From Planctomycetota bacterium (GTDB lineage Bacteria > Planctomycetota > SBBH01 > JAHFOU01): DNA of 8,480 nt. The stretch is from assembly GCA_023261525.1 (NCBI GenBank), contig JAHFOU010000086.1:1-8480 (forward strand), given 5' to 3'. Below the pieces are notes generated by a model. It had not been told where the DNA came from. It made no database searches and was given only the letters and a program-made list of their open reading frames with translations. Numbering within the stretch: the first letter of the stretch is position 1; each line of letters begins with the position of its first letter. The translations under genes were made by a program, and so were the position numbers. Below are positions 1 to 6,156 of the stretch, in pieces.

Positions 1-2
1 TG

Positions 3-707
3 CCCGGCGTCCCCGCGGCCGCCGCCGTCATCGCCTCGCCCCTGATCCGCCAGTCGGCCACCCTGGCCGGGAACCTCCTGGTCGAGACCCGCTGCTTCTG
101 GTTCAACCAGTCGGAGTTCTGGCGGGATGCCAAGGGCGGCTGCATGAAGGAGGGGCGGGAGGCCTGCCTCGTGGTCCCCCAGAAGGAGACCTGCTACGCG
201 ACCTACTCCGGGGACATGGCGGGGGTCCTGATCCCCCTCGGGGCCTCGGTGCACCTGGAGGGCCTGGAAGGTGGCCGGGACATCCCGCTGTCGGCCTTCT
301 TCCACCACGACGGCATCCGCAAGAACGTGACCCAGAAGGGCGAGCTCATTACCCACGTCTCCCTGCCGACATCGGCCTCGAAGATGAAGGCGGGCTATCG
401 CAAGCTCCGGATCCGGGACACCTTCGATTACCCTTCGATGGGGGTGGGGGCGGCGCTGAGGATGGAGAAGGGGAAGCTGGCCGAGCTCCACGTCTGCGTG
501 AACGCGGTGGCGACCACGCCCCTGGGCTTCGACGAGCTGGCGGCCTCCTACGTTGGCAAGCCCTTCGGGGAGGCCGAGATCGAGGCCCTTTCGGACGAGG
601 TCATGGCCGCCTGCCAGCCGTACAAGAACGTGCCCCTCTCGCCGACCTATCGCCGGGCGATGATCGGGGTGTTTTTGAAACGGCTCCTGACCGAACTCGC
701 GGCCTAG
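3..707 (+). CDS. hcrB-like: FAD-binding subunit of a molybdenum hydroxylase, 4-hydroxybenzoyl-CoA reductase beta-like (5' truncated)
   Basis: The reading frame is open from the window edge, so the N-terminus is missing; 234 residues are visible, and the in-frame ATG at 144 is internal. The CO dehydrogenase/xanthine dehydrogenase flavoprotein fold is recognisable: the FAD loop ATLAGNL (visible residues 19-25), SGDMAGVLIPLGA, the FF..DG....GE.IT segment, and YRKLRIRDTFDYPSMGVG near the C-terminus. Cysteines at visible residues 31, 47, 55 and 64 (spacing 16, 8, 9) lie in the insertion that in 4-hydroxybenzoyl-CoA reductase HcrB binds an additional [4Fe-4S] cluster; from memory the spacing is the same. 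If C31 corresponds to HcrB Cys122, full length would be about 325 residues, the family size. Known role: passing electrons between ferredoxin and the FeS/Mo subunits during reductive dehydroxylation of aromatic acyl-CoA. The actual substrate cannot be told here; partner subunits would lie upstream. Confidence 0.88.
   Translation, partial: PGVPAAAAVIASPLIRQSATLAGNLLVETRCFWFNQSEFWRDAKGGCMKEGREACLVVPQKETCYATYSGDMAGVLIPLGASVHLEGLEGGRDIPLSAFFHHDGIRKNVTQKGELITHVSLPTSASKMKAGYRKLRIRDTFDYPSMGVGAALRMEKGKLAELHVCVNAVATTPLGFDELAASYVGKPFGEAEIEALSDEVMAACQPYKNVPLSPTYRRAMIGVFLKRLLTELAA
704..707. other. Shared CTAG stop of convergent genes
   Basis: The palindrome CTAG supplies TAG to the plus-strand hydroxylase subunit (705-707) and TAG to the minus-strand mocA-like gene (706-704). 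The genes therefore overlap by four bases, with no room between them for a conventional terminator. No hairpin followed by T-runs is visible on either side. Confidence 0.9.
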
Positions 708-1306
708 CGCGCCAGGAAGGCCCTCGCCGCCTCCAGGTCCTCCGGCGTGTCCAGGTCCCGGCAGACCCAGGGGTTCAACACCGGAACCTCCATGATCCGC
801 TTCGGGTCCTTGCGGATGACGAGGTGGGCGGGCTGGTCCGGCGCCAAGGCCAGGATCTCTTCGGCGATGCGCCTGTCGCAGGCCACCGGATGCCCGCGCC
901 GCCCTTCATGCGTGGGGATGTAGATCTGATGCCGGTGGTCGTGCTCGAACCTCTCCTCCAGCAGGACGAGATCCTCCCAGGTCACCAGGGGATAGTCCGC
1001 CGGGAAGAGGAGGAAGCCCCGGGCGTCGGCGGGAAGGTGCTTGAGGCCTTCCTGGAGGGAGGAGGTCATGCCCCGGTCGGGCTGGGGGTTGACCACCACG
1101 TCGGCGAGGGCCGGATCCACGGCCTTGCGGATCTCCTCGGCGCCATGCCCCAGGACCACGAGGGGGCGGGAGAGGGCGGCATCCTTGCAGGCCTGGAGCA
1201 CCTGGCCCAGGGCCGGCTTGCCCCCGAGGTCCAGGAGGGGCTTGGGGGAGCCCATCCGGGTGGAGGCCCCGGCCGCCAGGACGATGGGGGTCAGGGAGGA
1301 GGCCAT
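704..1306 (-). CDS. mocA-like: MocA-type molybdenum cofactor nucleotidyltransferase
   Basis: This 200-residue protein has the NTP-transferase (GT-A like) fold of MocA/MobA enzymes. The nucleotide-binding N-terminal motif is LAAGASTRMGSPKPLL (residues 10-25, including the G13/R17/K22 signature). GMTSSLQEGL lies at 79-88, the metal-site segment PADYPLV at 102-108 (D104), and GRRGHPV at 135-141, typical of MocA. Family role: transferring CMP from CTP to Mo-molybdopterin to make the cytosine dinucleotide cofactor used by xanthine dehydrogenase-family enzymes, in the cytoplasm. That fits the neighbouring molybdenum hydroxylase subunit, with which it converges and shares the CTAG stop. I chose the ATG at 1306 because the conserved fold begins just after it. 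The upstream ATG at 1330 would add eight residues encoded across a TATAAT box. No Shine-Dalgarno precedes either. GTP/MobA-type specificity or a related sugar-type transferase cannot be fully excluded. Confidence 0.85.
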   Translation of the reverse strand: MASSLTPIVLAAGASTRMGSPKPLLDLGGKPALGQVLQACKDAALSRPLVVLGHGAEEIRKAVDPALADVVVNPQPDRGMTSSLQEGLKHLPADARGFLLFPADYPLVTWEDLVLLEERFEHDHRHQIYIPTHEGRRGHPVACDRRIAEEILALAPDQPAHLVIRKDPKRIMEVPVLNPWVCRDLDTPEDLEAARAFLAR

Positions 1307-1312
1307 GCGGGG

Positions 1313-1318
1313 ATTATA
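1313..1318 (-). promoter_or_regulatory. Consensus -10 box (TATAAT) for a probably leaderless mocA-like transcript
   Basis: On the minus strand the sequence reads TATAAT CCCCGC ATG, so the A of the ATG at 1306 is seven bases downstream of a perfect -10 hexamer, where transcription normally starts. No ribosome-binding site lies in the six-base gap, which suits a leaderless mRNA. A good -35 hexamer is not visible at 16-18 bp upstream, so the promoter rests on the -10 alone. The A/T-rich hexamer stands out in a GC-rich context. Confidence 0.45.
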
Positions 1319-1359
1319 GGCCGCCCTCATTTTTCTGGACCCTGCAATGCCCCACCCGC

Positions 1360-1953
1360 ATGATCGGGCCCGTGCCCGAAGCCCCCTGTGAGAGCGATGA
1401 CGCCCTGGTCGCGCTCCTGCTTTCCAGAGCCCCGGGAGCCTGGGAGCGTTTCCTCGCGCGATACGATCCGCTCATCTCCGGCATCTGTCGCCGCACCTTC
1501 CTCCAGGCAGGGGCTCCCGCGGATCCCCAGTCCGTGGCGGACGCGTCGATGACGGTGGTGGAGGCCCTGCTCTCCGAGGAGTACCGCCTGCTGAGGGCCT
1601 TCCGCAAGGGCAGTTCCCTGGAGGCCTACCTGAGGGTGATCTCCCGCTCCAGGACCCTGGATGTCCTGCGCAGGCGGACCGGATCCCTGCCGCCCTGGAT
1701 GCAGGAAGTGCCTGCGCCCGTGGAGGTTCCCTTGGTGGAGGTCGAGGAACGCCGGGAGCGGCTCAAGGCCGCCCTGGCCACCCTCCCACCCCGGGAGGCC
1801 CGATCCCTCCGCCTCTTCCATGTGGAGGGGTTGAGCTATGCCGAACTGGCCCTTCGCCTGGACATGCCTCCCGCCCAGGTCGGGGTCTTCCTGAAGCGCT
1901 CCCGGGAGAAGCTCCGGGCCATCCTTGGGGACAATTTCCTGGAAGAGGTGTAA
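1360..1953 (+). CDS. ECF-type RNA polymerase sigma factor
   Basis: A 197-residue sigma-70 family protein with only regions 2 and 4, the layout of extracytoplasmic-function sigma factors. Region 2 covers about residues 13-110, with the promoter-melting/-10 helix around SLEAYLRVISRSRTLDVLRR. A linker rich in Pro, Val and Glu follows. Region 4 spans about 138-188, beginning LPPREARSLRLF and containing the helix-turn-helix SYAELALRLDMPPAQVGVFL that reads the -35 element. Region 2.2 is divergent: the usual acidic AEDLxQE core is replaced by QSVADASMTVVEALL. It is followed after four bases by a membrane anti-sigma factor, its likely partner, and then by the two pseudopilin genes, its likely targets (inference). 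The ATG at 1360 is the first plausible start; no clear Shine-Dalgarno precedes it, and GTG at 1372 is an alternative. No ECF-type autoregulatory promoter could be assigned in the short divergent spacer. Confidence 0.9.
   Translation: MIGPVPEAPCESDDALVALLLSRAPGAWERFLARYDPLISGICRRTFLQAGAPADPQSVADASMTVVEALLSEEYRLLRAFRKGSSLEAYLRVISRSRTLDVLRRRTGSLPPWMQEVPAPVEVPLVEVEERRERLKAALATLPPREARSLRLFHVEGLSYAELALRLDMPPAQVGVFLKRSREKLRAILGDNFLEEV
1941..1950 (+). promoter_or_regulatory. Ribosome-binding site that decides the anti-sigma start
   Basis: GGAAGAGGTG lies at the end of the sigma gene, seven bases before the ATG at 1958. This supports 1958 rather than the upstream in-frame ATG at 1925, which would overlap the sigma gene by 29 bases and add eleven residues unrelated to the zinc-binding domain. 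Confidence 0.65.
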
Positions 1954-1957
1954 CAAG

Positions 1958-3163
1958 ATGCCTTCCCACCCCGTATTCACTCCAGGCATGAACCATCCCG
2001 ATCCAGACGCCTTGAACGCCTTCCTCCACGGACGCCTGGCGCCCGGGGAGCGGAGTGCCGTCGACGTCCACCTCAGGTCCTGCCCTGCCTGCGCGGCCAC
2101 CGCCTCGGCCCTCGTGCAGTGGCAGGACGCCTTGTGCGATGTTCCGGATGTTCCTGTCTCCTCCTCCTGGACGTGGAGGCGTTTCGCCGTCGCGGCGGCC
2201 GTCCTCCTGGTGGCGGGGGGGTGGCTTCTGTCCGGGGAGAGGCGGGGGGTGTCCTCCCCCTCCCGCCCGGGGCCCCGCGTCCCGGGGAATCCCGGGATCG
2301 GGACCTTCCCGGGAGCCTACCTGGCGCTGGAGGGGAAGGGCGAACTGCTGTCCTCCTCCGGAAGCGCCTGCCACAAGGCCGGCGAGGCCTGGGAGCTCGA
2401 GCATGGAAGCTTCCTGGCGCTGACGAGGGGGGAGACCCTCCTGAGGTCCGCCCAGCGCGAGATCCTCCTTCAGGAAGGGGAATTCCTCATCCGCCTGCCG
2501 CCGGCAGGAAAGCCCGTTGCCGGGATCCAGCTCCTCCCCCCATGCTGGGCTGACGCAGCGCCCCCTCTGGAGATCCATGTATTGAGGGGGAGGGCCTCCG
2601 TCAGGCTCGACCGCCGCGTACTCGAGATCCGGGAAGGGACCGTTCTGACCTTGGCGGACGGGAGGGAGCCCCTCTCCAGCCCGCTGGACCACGAGGCGTG
2701 CAACCAATGGATCGGGGCCATCCTGGGTTCGAGTTCGGGGGATGCCCGGCCGGGAGGCCACGGCTTGGGGTCTGCCTCCTGGCAGGAGGGGAGGCTGCAT
2801 CTGGAGGGCGGGTCCGGCCTCGCGGCCTGGCTGGCCGAGCCCCGGGGGGATACCTACGTCTTCTGGTGCCGTCTCAGGACCCTGGTCCCCCCGTCGAAGC
2901 TGGGCGTCTCCATCACGATGGACGGCGCCTCCACCCTCTGGATCCCCGAGGAGCAGGCCCTGCTGGCCGACGGGAAGACCCACACCCTCGGGGTCCTGCT
3001 CACTCGGACGCGGGTCACCCTGATGGTGGACGGCGTGGCCCGGGAGAACCTGCCGCGGCATTCCTTCCGGAGCAATCCTGGCGCAGGCCTGGAAGGCGTG
3101 GGGCCGGTCCTGTGGGGGGGGCAGGTGGAGTTCCCGGAGTTCCGTCTGGAAACCCTTCCTTGA
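1958..3163 (+). CDS. Membrane anti-sigma factor with zinc-binding domain, FecR-like region and C-terminal LamG-like domain
   Basis: This 401-residue protein has four parts. Residues 12-60 form a zinc-binding anti-sigma domain with H38-x3-C42-x2-C45 and the usual DALNAFLHGRLAPGER-type first helix. Residues about 76-92 form a single hydrophobic membrane helix flanked by W-R-R. Residues about 118-240 form a beta-rich FecR-like region, clearest at IHVLRGRASVRL and REGTVLTLADG. Residues about 265-401 resemble a LamG/concanavalin-like jellyroll: YVFWCRLRTL, then ADGKTHTLGVLLTRTRVTLMVDG, the pattern of the LamG 'DGKWHHVAVT...VRLYVDG' strands. Family logic: the cytoplasmic N-terminus holds the sigma factor encoded immediately upstream and the outside part senses an envelope signal. 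The start at 1958 is preceded by GAGGTG, four bases after the sigma stop; ATG 1988, nearest the conserved helix, is also possible. The stop overlaps the next gene's TTG start. The ligand and release mechanism are unknown. Confidence 0.82.
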   Translation: MPSHPVFTPGMNHPDPDALNAFLHGRLAPGERSAVDVHLRSCPACAATASALVQWQDALCDVPDVPVSSSWTWRRFAVAAAVLLVAGGWLLSGERRGVSSPSRPGPRVPGNPGIGTFPGAYLALEGKGELLSSSGSACHKAGEAWELEHGSFLALTRGETLLRSAQREILLQEGEFLIRLPPAGKPVAGIQLLPPCWADAAPPLEIHVLRGRASVRLDRRVLEIREGTVLTLADGREPLSSPLDHEACNQWIGAILGSSSGDARPGGHGLGSASWQEGRLHLEGGSGLAAWLAEPRGDTYVFWCRLRTLVPPSKLGVSITMDGASTLWIPEEQALLADGKTHTLGVLLTRTRVTLMVDGVARENLPRHSFRSNPGAGLEGVGPVLWGGQVEFPEFRLETLP

Positions 3164-6156
3164 TCCGCCGCCGGGGGCTCGCCCTGCTGGTGGTGATCGG
3201 CGTCCTGGGCGTATTGGCCCTGCTTGCCGTGGCGTTCGTGACGATGGCGCAGCTGGAGAGGAGAGCGAGCCAGCAGAGGCTGTATGGCACCCAGGCGCTT
3301 CTGCTGGCGCGCTCTGGGATCGAGGACGCGCTGGCGAGGCTGTCGGCCGGGCAGGATGCCTCGCTCAAGGTCAGTGCGTATCTGGGGGAGGATTGGGACG
3401 CCAGCGGGGCCCTGGACGGGTTGGAGACGGCCAACGACAGCTTCGATCCCGGGGTTCTGGATACGGCCTCCTGTCCGGTGGGCCAAGCCCTGAGGCCCTC
3501 GTTTTTTACCTCCGATGGGCTGGGCAAGCCCGTCCTGCTGGCGGTGGAAGGCCGCCAGAGGGGGGTGAGCGGGCGTCTGGGGGGTGGGGCCTACGCCCTG
3601 AAGGTGGAGGACGAGTCGGCGAAGATCAACGTCAACGGGGGCTTCCTGGACGCTCAGGATCGGGACGTCGATGGGATCCAGGATTATCGGGATACGGACG
3701 TCCGGACGGCGGATCCGAGGGACACAGGGCGGGGGTGGAATGGGCAGCTGACGCGGATCCTGGGGGTGCTGGGGACTGAGCTTGGGCTTGCGGTGACGAT
3801 GGGGACGGACGTGGTAACGAGACGTCCGGTGGGGGGGTATGGGTCGGTGGAGGAGGTCCAGCAGGCCCTGGGGACCGCCAAGGACCTTTCCCCCTACCTG
3901 ACGACCTCCTCCTGGATCGATGCCAAGGTCGTTCATCCGAACCAGCCCCCGACGCAGACCTCGGAGATCGCCCTCAGCGAGGTGAAGAAGCACCGCCTGC
4001 CCTTGCGTCTTGAGGAGGGGGGGCGCCCCGCGGTGAACCTCAATGCCGCGTCCCCGCTGGTGCTCATCGCCCTGCTCCAGGGCTTGAAGGGGGTCACCTC
4101 CCACGAGCCGTACCAGATGAAGAGCTATGCGTTCCCGCCTCCACTCAACCCGGCACTTGTGCCGAGCTTCGTCTCGAGCCTCGTGGCCTTCCGGGAGGGC
4201 AGGGATCCTGCCGGGACCTTCGCCGCAGCCTCCCTGACGCCCTCTCCATTCGCCACCTGGTCCGTCTTCTCGGCCTTCTGCGACAGCCTGGTCCCCTCGG
4301 TGATCACCGGGATGCCGGGAGCCGGCGGCATCGGCGGGCGCAACCTTTGCGCTGCGGACCTGATCAAGGCGAACTTCGATCCCAACACGGCCCTGAACAA
4401 GGAGCTTCCGGACCAGATCCGCTGGCGCTGGATCGACAAATCCGACCTGACGGCCTGGTCGACGGAGGGGAGCCTGGGGCCCACGGGGACCTTCCGGATC
4501 ACCTGCGTGGGGCGCTTCCTCAACAAGGACGGGCTCCTGCTGGCCGAACGCAAGGAGGCCCTCCTCGTCGAGGCCTTCTCTCTCCTGCGCCAGACCTCCC
4601 AGGAGGACTTCGTGGCAGGAAGGCCTCTGAAGGAATACCTCTCCCAGTCTTCACTCCCCTGGCGCTGCGCCGGGGCCTCGGCCCCCTGGGCCGGGGCGGG
4701 CCTGGCCGTCATGAGCTATCCTTCGCCTCCCTCCGCCCTTCCGCCGGATGCCTCGAACGCATCCGTGACGGACGGCTGCCTGGGACTGGCCACCCTGGAG
4801 CTGGAGCCGAAGCTCTCCCCCCTGGCCAATGGGAACGGGGTCCTTCTCTTCCTGCATCATTTCGACCTCGGCCTGGATGCCGACACGCCGTCTAGGGATC
4901 CGTCCTGGGTCCTTTCGGGCCCGGGCAATCCCCCCAGCGGGGGAGGCCTGCAGGCCGATCCCCGGGAAGGGTGCTGGCCCGCTTCCGGAGAGCCCAATAC
5001 GCTCTATCCGGACGGCTTGCATGTCCAGCCGGGCCGTTCCCCCGCCTACCGTCTTCCAGGGAACCTCCCGGCCTATGCCGGGGGAAACCACGGCACCCTC
5101 TGCTATTGGGTGAAGCCCGTCCAGCAGGGGTTCCGGGACAGCATCGACGTCAGCGTACTGAGGATCGGGAGCGTCGAGACCCAGGTCCTGGCCGTGGGCA
5201 GGAACGGCTACGCGGCCCCGACGGTCGGCGCCTGGGGCATCGTCACCGACTGCCGGGAGGCCGAACCCCTCAACCCGGATCCCGACGTCAACATCGAGCG
5301 CCAGCATTGCGACCAGGCGCACCAGACCCTCCGGGTCCCTGGCCTCCGCTGGCGCCTGGTCCTGGCGCACTGGGACACCAGCAAGGACACCTCTCCCGAG
5401 GATGTCTTCGTCTCCGTCCGCGGCATCGGGACCTCCGGGACTCCCATGGTCCAGGATCCCAATCCGGCGGGCCTGGCCGGTGCCTATGCCAACCCGCCCA
5501 AAGGGTTCGATGTTCTCGCGGACCAGGACCTGCTGGGCGCGGGGCTGTTCGTGATCGGGGCCCAGGGGGATCCTTCCTGGCCGATCGAGGCTTCCCTCGA
5601 CTACGCGAACCAGGTGGTGGACGAGCTGGCGCTCTGCGATTTCGGCCAGGGTCCCACGGCCCTCCAGGATGAGGACGACTGGGCCCGCCGGCGTTTCTCG
5701 GACGGCCGCTATTACAAGGAGAACGACGGGTGCTTCCTCTCGACCCGCCTGGCTCCCGCCGGGGCGGCCTCCGTGCGCCTCCTCTGGGCCCGCTGGACCG
5801 CCATCCTTCCCCGGGAGACCCGCCTGGAATTTGATCATCCCGGCAATGCTCCCGTACCGGTCTCGGGTATCCGCCGCGGGCTGGATCCCACGCTGAGGAA
5901 CTCCGACCTCCAGGTGGAGCTCCTGGATGGGGGGGCCGACCTCGCCAGCGCCCAGGTCCCGCCGCTCATGCCGGGAGCCTTCCTTCGGCGGACCCTTCCC
6001 TCCTTCCGCTACCGGGTCGACTTCCGCCCCACCCCGGACTGGACTCCGCTGGACCGCCTGACCCAGCCTGTCCTGGAGACGCCTTTCCTGGACGATATCA
6101 CCTTCGCCTGGCAGGGAACCGGAGGCCCCCGGGTGCTCCAGTGGAGCTGTCCATGA
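3160..6156 (+). CDS. Giant GspK-like pseudopilin with LamG-like domain (paralog 1)
   Basis: A 998-residue protein starting at TTG 3160, which shares TTGA with the preceding stop. Codons upstream in this frame (from ATG 2698) lie over the anti-sigma gene and look like a frame shadow, while the prepilin signature starts exactly here. Residues 1-6 (MIRRRG) form a short basic leader ending in Gly, and residues 7-28 the hydrophobic pilin helix. Mature position +5 is Val, not Glu, as in GspK tip pseudopilins. GspK-like core signatures are VEDESAKINVNGG (149-161) and AVNLNAASPLVLIALLQG (291-308). D167-R-D-V-D-G-I-Q-D-Y-R-D-T-D180 looks like a calcium loop. A block KANFDPN...LNK...DKSDL (403-430) is also in the next gene. 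About 560-830 is LamG-like (TLCYWVKP; VVDELALCDFG), and the C-terminus is beta-rich (LDDITFAW). Ordinary GspK has roughly 300 residues, so this is about three times longer. Likely role: tip or minor subunit of a type II secretion/pilus-like fibre (inference). A PilX-like minor pilin is the alternative. Confidence 0.8.
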   Translation: MIRRRGLALLVVIGVLGVLALLAVAFVTMAQLERRASQQRLYGTQALLLARSGIEDALARLSAGQDASLKVSAYLGEDWDASGALDGLETANDSFDPGVLDTASCPVGQALRPSFFTSDGLGKPVLLAVEGRQRGVSGRLGGGAYALKVEDESAKINVNGGFLDAQDRDVDGIQDYRDTDVRTADPRDTGRGWNGQLTRILGVLGTELGLAVTMGTDVVTRRPVGGYGSVEEVQQALGTAKDLSPYLTTSSWIDAKVVHPNQPPTQTSEIALSEVKKHRLPLRLEEGGRPAVNLNAASPLVLIALLQGLKGVTSHEPYQMKSYAFPPPLNPALVPSFVSSLVAFREGRDPAGTFAAASLTPSPFATWSVFSAFCDSLVPSVITGMPGAGGIGGRNLCAADLIKANFDPNTALNKELPDQIRWRWIDKSDLTAWSTEGSLGPTGTFRITCVGRFLNKDGLLLAERKEALLVEAFSLLRQTSQEDFVAGRPLKEYLSQSSLPWRCAGASAPWAGAGLAVMSYPSPPSALPPDASNASVTDGCLGLATLELEPKLSPLANGNGVLLFLHHFDLGLDADTPSRDPSWVLSGPGNPPSGGGLQADPREGCWPASGEPNTLYPDGLHVQPGRSPAYRLPGNLPAYAGGNHGTLCYWVKPVQQGFRDSIDVSVLRIGSVETQVLAVGRNGYAAPTVGAWGIVTDCREAEPLNPDPDVNIERQHCDQAHQTLRVPGLRWRLVLAHWDTSKDTSPEDVFVSVRGIGTSGTPMVQDPNPAGLAGAYANPPKGFDVLADQDLLGAGLFVIGAQGDPSWPIEASLDYANQVVDELALCDFGQGPTALQDEDDWARRRFSDGRYYKENDGCFLSTRLAPAGAASVRLLWARWTAILPRETRLEFDHPGNAPVPVSGIRRGLDPTLRNSDLQVELLDGGADLASAQVPPLMPGAFLRRTLPSFRYRVDFRPTPDWTPLDRLTQPVLETPFLDDITFAWQGTGGPRVLQWSCP
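6143..6146 (+). promoter_or_regulatory. Ribosome-binding site of the second pseudopilin gene
   Basis: GGAG sits six bases before ATG 6153 and inside the end of the first pseudopilin gene. With the ATGA overlap it fixes the start and indicates translational coupling. The first pseudopilin, by contrast, has only a weak GGA upstream and a TTG start. Confidence 0.65.

Noticed and set aside
1307..1359. ECF-type autoregulatory promoter for the sigma operon
   Set aside because: I could not find a convincing GGAAC-like -35 with a matching -10 in the 53-bp spacer. The promoter may lie within the mocA-like gene or be of an unknown type.
824..1363. 179-codon plus-strand frame over the mocA-like gene
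   Set aside because: It is the shadow of a well-supported nucleotidyltransferase on the other strand and shows no recognisable domain.
1925..1957. Start of the anti-sigma gene at ATG 1925
   Set aside because: It would overlap the sigma gene by 29 bases, and the added residues are simply its shifted 3' end. The GAGGTG before ATG 1958 fits better.
2081..2092. CPAC motif in the anti-sigma factor as a haem site
   Set aside because: The residue after CPAC is Ala, not His. With His38 upstream it forms the HxxxCxxC zinc motif of anti-sigma factors.
2213..2260. Cluster of G-runs as a possible G-quadruplex
   Set aside because: The runs are unevenly spaced, one loop is long, and similar G-runs occur throughout this GC-rich coding DNA, so there is no specific support.
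2698..3159. Upstream extension of the first pseudopilin from ATG 2698 (154 extra residues)
   Set aside because: It lies wholly over the anti-sigma gene in another frame and is rich in Gly, Arg and Pro without domain character. The prepilin leader begins exactly at TTG 3160.
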